64,000 nucleotides of DNA. It comes from Taylorella equigenitalis ATCC 35865. GTDB taxonomy: Bacteria > Pseudomonadota > Gammaproteobacteria > Burkholderiales > Burkholderiaceae_B. Positions within the stretch are counted from its first letter, which is position 1, and each line of letters begins with the position of its first letter. This document shows, in pieces, positions 53,780-63,196 of this stretch. The notes under the pieces are model-generated. The model saw nothing but the letters and a program-made list of their open reading frames with translations, was not told the DNA's origin and did not search any database. The stretch is taken from NCBI RefSeq assembly GCF_000276685.1, contig NC_018108.1, positions 620,001 through 684,000 of the forward strand, written 5' to 3'. Both the position numbers and the translations under genes were made by a program.

Positions 53780-54277
53780 ATGAAAACGAGTGTACTTTTT
53801 GTCTGTATGGGGAATATATGCCGCTCACCTTGTGCTGAGGGCATTTTGCGTAATCTTGTCCAAGAGGCCGGGTTACAGGACAGTATCTCTATCGATTCAG
53901 TAGCTACTCATGATTACCATATTGGTGAACCGCCTGACGGTCGTGCCCAGTTTGTATGTAGAAAGCGTGGTATAGATATATCCCATATTAGAGCTAAAAA
54001 AGTGACTCTTGAGGATATTAGAAACCATGATTTAGTTCTAGCTATGGATTGGGAGAGTCTTACATTCCTTCAGCAACTATCTCCAAAAAGCCAGCATTAC
54101 AAACTTATGCTTCTTATGCGCTACGCTAATGATTACGAAGAAGCCACAGTTCCAGACCCTTTTTATGGGGGCATAGATTCATTCAATAAAATGATGGATT
54201 ATTTAGATGATGCTTGTCTAGGTGTTTTTGAAGTTGTCAGCAAAAGAGTCGGACAGTATCAGTCATCAGAATTTTAA
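53780..54277 (+). CDS. Low-molecular-weight protein-tyrosine phosphatase
   Basis: 165 residues from ATG 53780 (MKTSVLFVCMGNICRSP); a TTG at 53744 would add an atypical leader. The CX5R active site has C9 and R15, and the general acid Asp is in VPDPFYGG. The family dephosphorylates protein tyrosines, often tyrosine kinases of capsule synthesis, but none is in this window. It ends just before the iscR promoter repeat. Confidence 0.9.
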   Translation: MKTSVLFVCMGNICRSPCAEGILRNLVQEAGLQDSISIDSVATHDYHIGEPPDGRAQFVCRKRGIDISHIRAKKVTLEDIRNHDLVLAMDWESLTFLQQLSPKSQHYKLMLLMRYANDYEEATVPDPFYGGIDSFNKMMDYLDDACLGVFEVVSKRVGQYQSSEF

Positions 54278-54287
54278 AAGTAGTTTA

Positions 54288-54314
54288 AATATCCTAGTAA
54301 TTTACTAGGATATT
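54288..54314. promoter_or_regulatory. 27-bp inverted repeat upstream of iscR (IscR-box-like; may also terminate)
   Basis: Half-sites AATATCCTAGTAA and TTACTAGGATATT around one central T. The 25-bp core has two 10-base halves (ATATCCTAGT / ACTAGGATAT) and a 5-base spacer, the geometry of type 1 IscR sites, with 7 of 10 half-site positions agreeing with the general proteobacterial pattern as I recall it. TTTTG follows, so it can also fold as a terminator for the phosphatase gene. Confidence 0.6.
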
Positions 54315-54317
54315 TTG

Positions 54318-54323
54318 TATAAT
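54318..54323 (+). promoter_or_regulatory. -10 box of isc operon
   Basis: Perfect TATAAT 30 bases before the iscR ATG and four bases after the inverted repeat, so the repeat covers the -35 region. Confidence 0.6.
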
Positions 54324-54352
54324 CTCTTACAAATAATTTAACTGGAACAAAT

Positions 54353-54889
54353 ATGAGATTAACTACTAAAGGTCGCTTTGCGGTTACCGCTATGATTGAT
54401 CTTGGATTAAGAAGCCATTCTGGTCCCGTAACTTTATCTGCTATAAGTTCACGCCAAAACATTTCCCTTTCTTACCTAGAGCAACTTTTTAGCAAATTGC
54501 GTCGTCATGAGCTAGTTGAAAGTGTTCGCGGACCTGGTGGTGGTTACACACTTGCTAGAAACGCTAAGGATATAACCGTAGCTGATATTGTTTTTGCAGT
54601 TGATGAACCCTTGGATGCCACTGGTTGCGGAAATAAGCTACCCTTTAATAACGGCCGTGATGGGAGAGATCACGGTCACTGTATGACCCACGATTTATGG
54701 AGTAGCCTTAATGCCCATATGGTAGATTATCTTGACTCAGTATCATTGCAAGATTTAGTTGATCATCAGAGGTTAGGTCCATCTGAAATTTCTAAATTAG
54801 AGCAAAAGAATACTCAATTTAGGTCTAAATTCGAGTCAAATAATAGGAATATCGAATCTCCATTGATTTTCAAGGGGTTTGGGGGCTGA
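54353..54889 (+). CDS. iscR: Rrf2-family regulator IscR (two-cysteine variant)
   Basis: 178-residue DNA-binding regulator of Fe-S cluster synthesis. The winged helix ([45 protein letters not shown], in part) is normal. IscR usually binds a 2Fe-2S cluster through three Cys and a His (E. coli C92, C98, C104, H107). Here only C92 and C110 exist, with H113; the middle Cys is absent and the loop is six residues longer (RDGRDH region). It heads the isc operon; GGGGG precedes iscS. Confidence 0.93.
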   Translation: MRLTTKGRFAVTAMIDLGLRSHSGPVTLSAISSRQNISLSYLEQLFSKLRRHELVESVRGPGGGYTLARNAKDITVADIVFAVDEPLDATGCGNKLPFNNGRDGRDHGHCMTHDLWSSLNAHMVDYLDSVSLQDLVDHQRLGPSEISKLEQKNTQFRSKFESNNRNIESPLIFKGFGG

Positions 54890-54890
54890 T

Positions 54891-56114
54891 ATGCAATCTT
54901 TGAAATTGAAATTTCCTATTTATTTAGATAACTCCTCCACTACACCCGTTGACCCTAGAGTCGTAGATGCGATGGTACCTTGGCTGTATGAGAAATATGG
55001 AAATCCCGCTTCACGCACACATGCATTAGGATGGGAGGCCGAAGAGGCTGTAGAAAAAGCACGCAAACAAGTAGCTGATTTAGTAGGTGCTGATTCTCGA
55101 GAAATTATATGGACTTCTGGTGCTACAGAGTCAAATAATTTAGCTTTAAAAGGTGCGGCTCATTTTTATAAAGATAAAGGTAAGCATTTAATAACTGTCA
55201 AAACAGAACACAAGGCAGTTTTAGATACCATGCGTGAGCTTGAGCGTCAGGGTTATGAAGTAACTTATCTGGATGTTAAAGAAAATGGACTGATTGATAT
55301 TGGAGAATTAATTCAGGCTATTAGACCAGATACCATCCTGATTTCTGTTATGTTCGTAAATAATGAAATTGGGGTTATCCAACCTATTGAGCAAATTGGA
55401 GAGATAGCTCGTGAAAAAGGCATAATCTTTCATGTTGATTCAGCTCAAGCTACTGGAAAAGTCGATATTGACTTACAAAATTTAAAAGTTGATTTGATGT
55501 CTTTTTCGGCTCATAAGTGTTATGGTCCAAAAGGTATAGGTGCACTTTATATCAGACGAAAACCACGTGTTCGGATTGAAGCTCAAATGCATGGGGGTGG
55601 ACACGAAAGAGGGTTCAGATCGGGAACATTGCCAACTCATCAAATTGTTGGTATGGGCGAAGCTTTTGCAATTTTAAAATCTGAGATGCATGAGGAGATT
55701 GAGCGGATTAGAGCTTTGCGTGACAGGCTTTTAGCTGGACTTCAAGCTATACCAGATGTTTATGTTAATGGGGATATGCAATCTAGAATTGCTCATAATT
55801 TGAATATCAGTTTTAACTATGTTGAAGGTGAGTCCTTAATTATGGCCATAAAGGATGTTGCTGTATCAAGTGGCTCTGCATGTACTTCAGCAAGTCTTGA
55901 GCCATCTTATGTACTTAGAGCTTTAGGTAGGGACGATGAACTTGCACATAGTTCTATAAGATTTACTTTAGGCAGATTTACTACTGAGGATGAAATCGAC
56001 TACACAGTTGATTTAGTTAAGTCAAAGATAGACAAGTTCCGTGAGATGTCTCCATTATGGGAGATGGTACAGGAGGGTATAGATCTTTCAACGGTTCAAT
56101 GGACGGATCACTAA
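54891..56114 (+). CDS. iscS: Cysteine desulfurase IscS
   Basis: PLP enzyme that supplies sulfur from cysteine to IscU, TusA and others. From ATG 54891 it has 407 residues. The PLP lysine is in [12 protein letters not shown] near residue 207, and the persulfide Cys is in [14 protein letters not shown] near 329. The C-terminus ends [21 protein letters not shown] (last residues abbreviated by one in some homologues), which contacts IscU. An in-frame TTG at 54879 is less likely since GGGGG sits before ATG 54891. Confidence 0.97.
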   Translation: MQSLKLKFPIYLDNSSTTPVDPRVVDAMVPWLYEKYGNPASRTHALGWEAEEAVEKARKQVADLVGADSREIIWTSGATESNNLALKGAAHFYKDKGKHLITVKTEHKAVLDTMRELERQGYEVTYLDVKENGLIDIGELIQAIRPDTILISVMFVNNEIGVIQPIEQIGEIAREKGIIFHVDSAQATGKVDIDLQNLKVDLMSFSAHKCYGPKGIGALYIRRKPRVRIEAQMHGGGHERGFRSGTLPTHQIVGMGEAFAILKSEMHEEIERIRALRDRLLAGLQAIPDVYVNGDMQSRIAHNLNISFNYVEGESLIMAIKDVAVSSGSACTSASLEPSYVLRALGRDDELAHSSIRFTLGRFTTEDEIDYTVDLVKSKIDKFREMSPLWEMVQEGIDLSTVQWTDH

Positions 56115-56127
56115 AAGGAAAATTATT

Positions 56128-56517
56128 ATGGCATACAGTGAAAAAGTTTTAGATCATTATGAGAACCCTAGAAATGTCGGTTCTTTTGATAAATCTGATG
56201 ATAGCGTTGGCACAGGCATGGTGGGGGCTCCAGCATGTGGAGATGTTATGAAGCTTCAGATTAAGGTAAATGATTCAGGAATTATCGAAGATGCTAAATT
56301 TAAAACGTATGGTTGTGGTTCGGCTATTGCATCTAGCTCTTTAGTGACTGAGTGGGTTAAGGGTAAGTCTCTTGATCAAGCTATGGATATTAAAAATACC
56401 GATATTGCGGAAGAATTGGCATTGCCACCAGTAAAAATACATTGCTCAATTTTGGCAGAAGATGCAATTAAAGCTGCCATAAGTGATTATCGTAAAAAAA
56501 AGGAAGGTAAGGTTTAA
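56128..56517 (+). CDS. iscU: Fe-S scaffold protein IscU
   Basis: 129-residue scaffold on which 2Fe-2S clusters are built. Ligands C37 (GAPACGDV, with D39), C63 (YGCGSAIAS) and C106 (IHCSILA) occupy the same positions as in E. coli. The HscA-recognition motif LPPVK is at 99-103. AAGGA precedes the ATG. The stop is 1 bp before the iscA ATG. Confidence 0.97.
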   Translation: MAYSEKVLDHYENPRNVGSFDKSDDSVGTGMVGAPACGDVMKLQIKVNDSGIIEDAKFKTYGCGSAIASSSLVTEWVKGKSLDQAMDIKNTDIAEELALPPVKIHCSILAEDAIKAAISDYRKKKEGKV

Positions 56518-56518
56518 T

Positions 56519-56842
56519 ATGGCAGTTACGCTAACTGAAAGGGCTGCTCAGCACGTAATTAAATCTATCAAAAAAAGAGGAAAGGGAATTGGATTACGTG
56601 TAGGCGTTAAAACTTCTGGCTGTTCAGGTATGGCTTACAAGTTGGAATATGCTGATGAACAGGATATTGCCGATAGCGTTTTTGAGAGTCATAATGTGCG
56701 AGTCTTTGTTGATGCTAAAAGCCTTCCATATATAGATGGTACCGAACTTGATTTTGTTAGAGAAGGCCTTAACGAAGGGTTTAAATTTAAAAATCCTAAC
56801 GAAAAAGCTTCATGCGGCTGTGGTGAATCATTCTCTGTATGA
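56519..56842 (+). CDS. iscA: A-type Fe-S carrier IscA
   Basis: 107 residues from ATG 56519 ([13 protein letters not shown]). The three conserved cysteines are C35 (TSGCSGMAY) and the CGCGESF pair near 99 and 101. A longer frame from 56483 overlaps iscU and is not needed. Shine-Dalgarno GGAAGGTAAGG lies upstream. The stop overlaps the hscB start (ATGA). Confidence 0.96.
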   Translation: MAVTLTERAAQHVIKSIKKRGKGIGLRVGVKTSGCSGMAYKLEYADEQDIADSVFESHNVRVFVDAKSLPYIDGTELDFVREGLNEGFKFKNPNEKASCGCGESFSV

Positions 56843-57321
56843 ACTATTTTGAACTCTTGAAACTCCCACAAAAATTTGCGATAGATGAGACACAATTAGA
56901 AGATTCATGGAGACTGGCTTCTTCTAAAGTACATCCAGATAGGTTTGCTAAAGCGACACCCTCTGAAAAAAAAGTTGCATTAAATTGGGCTTCTATGATT
57001 AATGAGGCTCATACTACTCTTAAAGATGATGTTTTACGTGGTCTGTATCTTTGTTCTTTGAAAGATATAAACACTAAAACCCAAGTAAGTGCTGAATTTT
57101 TATCTAAACAATTGCTTTGGCATGAAGAAATTGAAGATGCTGGGTCAGATAAAGTTAGACTGAGGGCATTGGCAAATGAAATATTAAAACTTAAGCATGG
57201 GTTAGTGGATTGCATCGCACAACTTATTGATCACCAAGAAGACTACGAAAAAGCTTTTTCTAAGCTTCAGCAATTACAATACATACAAAAAATATTAAGT
57301 CTTATTGAATCTAAATTATGA
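56839..57321 (+). CDS. hscB: Co-chaperone HscB
   Basis: J-domain protein that delivers IscU to HscA. It has 160 residues. The J-domain HPD is at residues 32-34 (KVHPDRF), followed by the C-terminal three-helix domain that binds IscU (from about residue 75). It overlaps iscA and hscA at ATGA junctions, so translation is coupled. Confidence 0.94.
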   Translation: MNYFELLKLPQKFAIDETQLEDSWRLASSKVHPDRFAKATPSEKKVALNWASMINEAHTTLKDDVLRGLYLCSLKDINTKTQVSAEFLSKQLLWHEEIEDAGSDKVRLRALANEILKLKHGLVDCIAQLIDHQEDYEKAFSKLQQLQYIQKILSLIESKL

Positions 57322-59171
57322 CCCTTTTTCAAATATCAGATCCCGATATAAAAATAAAACAACATGCAGTTGGGATTGATTTAGGAACTACTCATTCCCT
57401 TATAGCCACTGTCCTTAATGGAGAATTAGTTGTTATTCCTTCATCGGAAGGGAAGAAATTATTTCCATCTGCAGTTCGTTATTTAAAAGACGGAACTATT
57501 CATACTGGTTTCGAAGCATTAAAAGCAAAAAACCGAGATCCATTTAATACTCTCCTTTCTATTAAAAGACTACTTGGAAGGTCATATGAAGAGGCGAAGG
57601 ACTATACATTGCCATACAGATTTGCTCAGAAAGAAGGCACAGTTAATATAGTTACTAATCAAGGAGAGGTATCGCCAATTCAGGTTTCTGCTGAGATTTT
57701 AAAGTCATTGAGATTACAGGCTAAGGCGTATCTTGGTGTTGATGTTGAGGATGCAGTTATTACCGTCCCAGCATACTTTGATGATGCACAGAGGCAGGCT
57801 ACTCGTGATGCTGCTAGAATCGCAGGGTTCAATGTTCTTAGACTGTTGAATGAGCCTACAGCGGCTGCGATTGCCTATGGGTTGGAGAAATCGGTCGAAG
57901 GTATTTTCGCCGTTTATGATTTAGGTGGTGGTACATTTGATTTTTCGATCCTTCGGCTTCAAAAGGGGATATTTGAGGTTATTGCCACAGGAGGAGATAC
58001 CCAATTAGGGGGCGATGATTTCGATAAACTAATTGTTAAGGATGTTTTAACGCACCACGATACAGAACATTTGACTGCACAAGATCATAGGCAGCTGTTA
58101 TCAATCGCAAAGACAGTTCGGGAGCGTCTAACTAAGCAGCAGAGGGCTTATTTTCAAGTTAAACTTTCTGACGGCTTGCACATAGATTTAAATTACCCTA
58201 GATCGCATTTTGAAAATATTGCCTACGGGCTGGTAAATCGGACCTTAGACAAAGTAAATTTCGTACTTAAGGATGCTGGATTAGATCCCGATGAAATAAG
58301 CGGTGTTGTTATGGTTGGCGGAGCTACACGTATGCCTATTGTTCAGAAAATGGTGGGTGATTATTTTCAAATGGAACCCCTTACAAATATAGATCCTGAT
58401 CAAGTGGTGGCAATGGGGGCGGCTCTTCAGGCAAACAAACTTATAGGAAGTGATAGTTCAGAGGATTGGTTGTTGCTAGACGTTATTCCTTTATCGCTTG
58501 GAATCGAAACTATGGGCGGTTTAACTGAACGTATTATTCCCCGAAACAGCACCATACCAGTCGCCAGATCTCAAGAATTTACTACATTTAAAGATGGTCA
58601 AACAGCCATGAAAATACATGTAGTTCAAGGTGAACGTGAGATGGTATCCGACAACCGTTCACTTGCTCATTTTGAACTGCGTGGCATTCCTCCGATGGTT
58701 GCGGGTGCAGCTAGAATTCGTGTGGATTTTCAGGTGGATGCCGACGGACTTTTGAGTGTTACTGCACGTGAGCTGAGTTCTGGAGTTAACCAAAGTATTG
58801 TGGTCAAACCTAGTTATGGCTTAAGTGATGAAGTAATTGCAAGCATGCTTCAGGATGGGATCCAAAGATCAAGTGAAGATGCAAAACTAAGAATCGAACG
58901 TGAAGAAATATTGGGGGCATCTCAATTGTATGAGGCTCTAAACTCCGCACTGCAAGCTGATTCTGACTTGTTAAACGAAAAGGAGAGGACTACCCTTAAT
59001 TCGCAATTATCAATACTTAAAGAGGGCATAGATACATCGAATTTAGAGGCCATTCGAAGGACTCAATCCGAAATAGCACCCCTATCAGATGAATTTGCAG
59101 CTAGACGTATGAATAGATCGATAAGTAGTGCATTGGCAGGAAAATCTATTGATTCTGTAATAAGAGAGTAA
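57318..59171 (+). CDS. hscA: Hsp70-type chaperone HscA
   Basis: Specialised Hsp70 that helps release clusters from IscU. It has 617 residues, typical of HscA. The ATPase motif [12 protein letters not shown] is near residue 20, with [26 protein letters not shown] and [13 protein letters not shown]. The substrate domain begins with [16 protein letters not shown]. It starts at ATGA inside hscB and precedes fdx by 6 bp. Confidence 0.96.
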   Translation: MTLFQISDPDIKIKQHAVGIDLGTTHSLIATVLNGELVVIPSSEGKKLFPSAVRYLKDGTIHTGFEALKAKNRDPFNTLLSIKRLLGRSYEEAKDYTLPYRFAQKEGTVNIVTNQGEVSPIQVSAEILKSLRLQAKAYLGVDVEDAVITVPAYFDDAQRQATRDAARIAGFNVLRLLNEPTAAAIAYGLEKSVEGIFAVYDLGGGTFDFSILRLQKGIFEVIATGGDTQLGGDDFDKLIVKDVLTHHDTEHLTAQDHRQLLSIAKTVRERLTKQQRAYFQVKLSDGLHIDLNYPRSHFENIAYGLVNRTLDKVNFVLKDAGLDPDEISGVVMVGGATRMPIVQKMVGDYFQMEPLTNIDPDQVVAMGAALQANKLIGSDSSEDWLLLDVIPLSLGIETMGGLTERIIPRNSTIPVARSQEFTTFKDGQTAMKIHVVQGEREMVSDNRSLAHFELRGIPPMVAGAARIRVDFQVDADGLLSVTARELSSGVNQSIVVKPSYGLSDEVIASMLQDGIQRSSEDAKLRIEREEILGASQLYEALNSALQADSDLLNEKERTTLNSQLSILKEGIDTSNLEAIRRTQSEIAPLSDEFAARRMNRSISSALAGKSIDSVIRE

Positions 59172-59177
59172 TTATTT

Positions 59178-59513
59178 ATGGCAAAAATAACTGTGTTACC
59201 GCATGAAACTTTATTGCCAGAAGGACTTGTAATCGAAAACGCTCAAAAAGGTGTATCGCTTTGCAAAAATCTTCTTAATAATGGTGTCGATATTGAGCAT
59301 GCATGCGAGATGGTTTGTGCATGCACAACCTGTCATGTATATGTCGTAGAAGGTTTTGAGAGTCTTAATGAATCTACCGACGACGAGGAAGATATGCTTG
59401 ATAAAGCATGGGGGCTTAAGCCTAATTCGAGACTGTCATGTCAGGTGGTTGTGGGCGATGAAGATTTGGTCGTGCAGATACCTAAATATACGATTAACCA
59501 CGCAAGGGAGTAA
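59178..59513 (+). CDS. fdx: ISC-system 2Fe-2S ferredoxin
   Basis: 111-residue adrenodoxin-type ferredoxin that supplies electrons for cluster assembly. Ligands lie in CEMVCACTTCHVYV (C-x5-C-x2-C) and the later Cys in SRLSCQVVV. Last gene of the isc operon; iscX is not found after it. The Sel1 gene begins 2 bp after the stop, so it may ride on the isc transcript. Confidence 0.95.
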   Translation: MAKITVLPHETLLPEGLVIENAQKGVSLCKNLLNNGVDIEHACEMVCACTTCHVYVVEGFESLNESTDDEEDMLDKAWGLKPNSRLSCQVVVGDEDLVVQIPKYTINHARE

Positions 59514-59514
59514 T

Positions 59515-60645
59515 ATGAGACGTTTATCCGCAATCTTAACTTTAATCTTAAGTAATTTTATGATTTGCGGATCAATCTCCGCTCAAATTAAATTTCAAAT
59601 CGCACCTCAGCCCGCACCTCAGCCTGCACCTCAGCCCGCACCTCAGCCCGCACCTCAACAACAACCTCAATCTCAACCAGAGTCAAAATCAGAAGAATAC
59701 GAAAAAGATAGTTCTGGCAATAGAATCAAAAAAATGAATGCTGATTTTATAAATGGGCTTAATTTATATTTTGGCTTTAATACCCCTCAAGACTTTGTAA
59801 AAGCACGTGAAATTATGGAACCCTATGCACAGATGGATAACACAACGGCACAAATGTTTGTTGGGGATATGTATGTGTCAGGCTTAGGTGTAAAAAAAGA
59901 TATGCAGAAAGGTCTAGACCTATTGCTTATTTCAGCTAAAAGATTTAATAAATTATCAGCTAAAAAGTATAGTGACATCCTAGTTTATGGAGTGGATATA
60001 AAACCTTTAAAGACTAGATCACCTTCAGGCATAGTAGAAGATGCTCAAAAAGAGTTTATTAATTCTGGATTTCCTAAGGGTTATTCTATCGATCAGACTA
60101 CAAAAGAAGAATTGCCTCATTCCTTCTTAAATGAACGTGTATCTGTTTTCAATTACTTAAAAGAAATATCAGATGGTGGCAATGCCCTTGCTCAAAATTA
60201 TCTAGGTGACATGTATTTTTACGGTGTAGCCGTTAATAAAGATCAAACAATGGCTTATAAACTTTACGAAGATTCAGCCGCTCAAGGTAATCCAAACGGT
60301 ATGATGAATCAGGCTCATTTACTTATGTGTGGTTATGGAGTGTCAGAGGACCGTACAAAAGCAATTAACTTGATGAAAGACGTAGCCCAAAAATATAACG
60401 TTTCTTATATTTATAGACAATTGGGCAATATATATCTTTATGGTGAAGGAGTGAATCAGAATTACGAAGAGGCTAAAGCTTGGTTTAAGAAAGCAGGAGA
60501 TTTAGGTGATGAGGTAGCAACTCGCGATGTTTATTTAATTGAAAACATTGACTCACCTAAAGTTCAATCACAATTAAAAATTTCCAAGCAGTGGAGAGGT
60601 CATGAAGCAGCTTGTGATCCTAAATATCCATTAATTATTAAGTAA
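59515..60645 (+). CDS. Secreted Sel1-repeat protein with Gln-Pro-Ala-Pro repeats
   Basis: 377 residues from ATG 59515, with AAGGGAG upstream. The longer frame from 59356 is out of register with fdx and is not credible. A signal peptide (about 1-24) is followed by a run of PQPA units, a charged linker, and Sel1-like repeats (AQMFVGDMYVSGLGVKKDMQKG; AQNYLGDMYFYGVAVNKDQ; YRQLGNIYLYGEGVNQNYEEA). A Cys-containing tail reads HEAACDPKYPLIIK. Sel1 proteins bind other proteins; the partner is unknown. Related to the next gene. Confidence 0.85.
   Translation: MRRLSAILTLILSNFMICGSISAQIKFQIAPQPAPQPAPQPAPQPAPQQQPQSQPESKSEEYEKDSSGNRIKKMNADFINGLNLYFGFNTPQDFVKAREIMEPYAQMDNTTAQMFVGDMYVSGLGVKKDMQKGLDLLLISAKRFNKLSAKKYSDILVYGVDIKPLKTRSPSGIVEDAQKEFINSGFPKGYSIDQTTKEELPHSFLNERVSVFNYLKEISDGGNALAQNYLGDMYFYGVAVNKDQTMAYKLYEDSAAQGNPNGMMNQAHLLMCGYGVSEDRTKAINLMKDVAQKYNVSYIYRQLGNIYLYGEGVNQNYEEAKAWFKKAGDLGDEVATRDVYLIENIDSPKVQSQLKISKQWRGHEAACDPKYPLIIK
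59602..59656 (+). repeat. 12-bp tandem repeat (GCACCTCAGCCC)
   Basis: Four full copies, one with a single T for C, plus a partial fifth. Each codes for Ala-Pro-Gln-Pro. Such arrays change length by slippage in whole codons. Confidence 0.9.
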
Positions 60646-60659
60646 TAAGGTGAGATAAA

Positions 60660-61643
60660 ATGATTTTACGTCCTTTACTAAAACTACTTATTGGCAGTGC
60701 TTTTGTATTTTCCTCAGTATCAAACGCAACAGTCTTTCCTTTATCTAATGGGTACATGGATAAAATTGAAGCTCATCGCCTATCTAACAATCAAAAGACT
60801 GCACAAGGTATTTCATATTTAATCGGTTATAAAACACAGCAAGATCCAAAAAAAGCTTTAGAAATCTTTACATCCTTAGCTGCAGAGGATCATACCACTG
60901 CCCAATATTTCCTTGCTCAGATGTATCTTACTGGCTTTGGTGTCCATAAGGATATTGAGGCGGGCATGAATTATCTTATAAAATCAGCTTCTCGAACAAA
61001 TCCAATTGCAGAAATAACTTTAAAAACCATTGTGGCTGGAAAAGCGGTAAATTTGCCCCATCCATTCTTATTGGATGAATATAAAATCCTCTCAGGATAC
61101 GTTACAAAAGAAGACCCTTTACCCAGAGCAGGTGATAGAGCATACATGGCATATCCTGGGATATATGCATATCAATACGAAGTTATGGGCTTAACAGAGT
61201 TTTTAACAAAAGCCTCTGAGGATGGAAATCCTTTAGCACTCAATTTACTAGGGGATTTAATTATTTCAGATTCTATGATGTCCAACAGTGAAAAAGATGT
61301 GTATCAATATTATTCAAAAGCTGCGGATTTGGGCAATCCCAATGCTATGTTAAATCTTGCGTATATGTTAGATTGCGGAAAGGATACGGAAAAGGATAAT
61401 TCAAAAGCTTTTGAACTTATGAAGACTGTATCTAACAATTATGACGTTCCGTGGATTGATTACCAAATAGGAATTCGACTAGGTTTTGGAATTGGTGTCG
61501 ATGCAAATATAGAAGAGGCTAAAAATTGGTACACCAAAGCTATTTCTAAAGGGCTGGATATACCAAAAAAAGCATTAGAATTTTTAAATAATTTTGATAC
61601 CCCAGATAAACGTAGAATTATTGCCGATGTCAAAAAAAATTAG
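60660..61643 (+). CDS. Secreted Sel1-repeat protein, 3' end frameshifted at a poly-A tract
   Basis: 327 residues with a signal peptide (MILRPLLKLLIGSAFVFSSVSNA) and Sel1-like repeats (AQYFLAQMYLTGFGVHKDIE; AMLNLAYMLDCGKDTEKDN; YQIGIRLGFGIGVDANIEEA). A paralogue of the gene before it. The frame stops at TAG right after an A8 run (61632-61639). One extra A would extend it through LEEANCDARYPFLILDTK to a stop at 61694-61696, matching the tail HEAACDPKYPLIIK of the paralogue. So the listed end is probably a frameshift product, or is restored by slippage. Confidence 0.8.
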   Translation: MILRPLLKLLIGSAFVFSSVSNATVFPLSNGYMDKIEAHRLSNNQKTAQGISYLIGYKTQQDPKKALEIFTSLAAEDHTTAQYFLAQMYLTGFGVHKDIEAGMNYLIKSASRTNPIAEITLKTIVAGKAVNLPHPFLLDEYKILSGYVTKEDPLPRAGDRAYMAYPGIYAYQYEVMGLTEFLTKASEDGNPLALNLLGDLIISDSMMSNSEKDVYQYYSKAADLGNPNAMLNLAYMLDCGKDTEKDNSKAFELMKTVSNNYDVPWIDYQIGIRLGFGIGVDANIEEAKNWYTKAISKGLDIPKKALEFLNNFDTPDKRRIIADVKKN

Positions 61644-61711
61644 AAGAAGCTAATTGTGATGCTAGATATCCTTTTCTTATTTTAGATACTAAATAGATAC
61701 CTAAAAAAAGG

Positions 61712-62387
61712 CTATTTAATTTGATTTAAAGCATCGCAAGACTCTTTAATACCTAATTCACAAGATTGCTTGTAAAGCTCTTTTGCTTTAGCAGGATTTT
61801 TAGGTTTACCTTTACCAATTAAATACATTCTGGCTAGATTGTGTATTGCCTAAGGGTAACCTTGAACTTCAGCTTTTTCCTCCCAGATTGCAGCTTCTTC
61901 AAAATCAACAGGTTTTCCACCTTGACCTAATAAGTACATGATCGCAGAATCATGTTGAGCTTCGGCCAATATAATCATGTTGAGCTTCGGCCAATCCTTG
62001 TTTAGCGGAATTCTCAAATAAATCTCCCGCCATTTTGTAATCTTGATTAACGAGTCCCCCTATGTAGTAGAGAGCACCTAGATTGTAAAGAGCAACAGGA
62101 TTCCCAGATTTAGCAGCAAGTTCGTGATATTCTAATGCCTTTTTTGCATCGGCAGTTACGCCCTGACCACGCAGATACATGAAAGATAGTGCAACTTGAG
62201 CATGTACATTATTTTGTTCAGCTACAGGTTTTAAGTATTTAAAAGCTTCCTCTTAATTTTCCTGAGCATAGAGTTCAAATCCTTTTTTATATAAAGAATC
62301 TGCAGATTCATTTTGCTAAAACGCTACAGAAGATGATAAAGCAAGTGAAGATATTAATGTGGCATTGGCTTTGTTTAAGTGTTTCAT
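61712..62387 (-). pseudogene. Decayed Sel1-repeat gene
   Basis: Minus-strand remnant of a secreted Sel1 protein. ATG 62387 gives a signal-like start (MKHLNKANATLISSLALSSSVAF) and then TAG. A second in-frame stop is TAA in AQEN*EEAFKYL, aligned with a Tyr codon in the intact neighbour (QQKYEEAFEYL). A 23-bp direct repeat with a 25-bp period (61948-61995) shifts the frame. A further TAG occurs in GYP*AIHN. The rest still reads as Sel1 repeats to CDALNQIK at 61712. Closest relative is the gene at 62476-63123. Confidence 0.88.
61948..61995. repeat. 23-bp direct repeat, period 25 bp, in the pseudogene
   Basis: AATCATGTTGAGCTTCGGCCAAT (first 20 bases define it) occurs at 61948-61970 and again at 61973-61995. 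The 25-bp step is not a multiple of three, so the duplication causes a frameshift. Confidence 0.92.
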
Positions 62388-62475
62388 ATTTAACTTCAAA
62401 ACATGTTAATTAATCCTAAAGGGAATTGTTCCAAACTGTAGAAACATTTCCCAACAACAGCAGAGACTTGAAATA

Positions 62476-63123
62476 CTACTTAAGTGTATTCATTTTTTCA
62501 CATGCAGGCTTGTACCCACCATCGCACGATTTTGTGTACATTTCTTTAGATTTCTCTAAATTTTGAGGCATACCCTTACCTGTTTCGTACATAACTCCAA
62601 GGTTATAAAGAGAGCCAGTATGTCCTTGCGTAGCAGCTTTTTGCATCCAACTAGCAGCTTCTTTTATATTTTCAGGCCGTCCCTTACCAAAGAGGTACAT
62701 AGCACCATAATCATGCTGAGCATCCCTAAGACCTAATTTAGCTGCGGCTTCAAAATAATCTGCAGCTTTATTTAAATCTAGCTTAACACCCTCACCTTTG
62801 TAATACATTGTCCCAATATTGTAAATTCCCTGAGCATTTCCTGCTTTAGCACTTTTTTCAAAATATTTTGTAGCTTCATCATAATTTTTGGGAACACCTA
62901 AGCCCTTAAGATACATAACACCAACTGCTACTTGAGCTTGTACTTGGCCTTGGTCAGCTGCAGGTTTTAAGTATTCAAAAGCTTCCTCATATTTTTGTTG
63001 TTTATAAAGTTCAGTACCTTTTTGGCTTAATTCGTCAGGTGATGGGTCATGAGCTAAAGATACAGATCCGAAAATAGCTATGGATGCTATAAGGGTGGCA
63101 ATGCATTTATATATAAATTTCAT
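62476..63123 (-). CDS. Secreted Sel1-repeat protein
   Basis: 215 residues. The signal peptide ends near SVSLA, followed by an N-terminal TPR-like stretch (ELYKQQKYEEAFEYLKPAADQG) and four clear Sel1 repeats (AQVAVGVMYLKGLGVPKNYDEA; GIYNIGTMYYKGEGVKLDLNKA in part; DAQHDYGAMYLFGKGRPENI; SLYNLGVMYETGKGMPQNLE). It ends in a two-Cys tail (KSCDGGYKPACEKMNTLK). Exported, no enzymatic motif; probably a protein-binding scaffold. It is the intact relative of the pseudogene downstream. Confidence 0.88.
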   Translation of the reverse strand: MKFIYKCIATLIASIAIFGSVSLAHDPSPDELSQKGTELYKQQKYEEAFEYLKPAADQGQVQAQVAVGVMYLKGLGVPKNYDEATKYFEKSAKAGNAQGIYNIGTMYYKGEGVKLDLNKAADYFEAAAKLGLRDAQHDYGAMYLFGKGRPENIKEAASWMQKAATQGHTGSLYNLGVMYETGKGMPQNLEKSKEMYTKSCDGGYKPACEKMNTLK

Positions 63124-63196
63124 ATCAAACTCTCAAACATATAGTATGAAAATTTTACTTTGTGAACGTTAAAAGTAAGTGTATGGAATTAAATAC

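Noticed and set aside
59356-59514. Long N-terminal extension of the first Sel1 gene
   Set aside because: It runs through fdx in another frame; the ATG at 59515 has a good ribosome site and starts a signal peptide.
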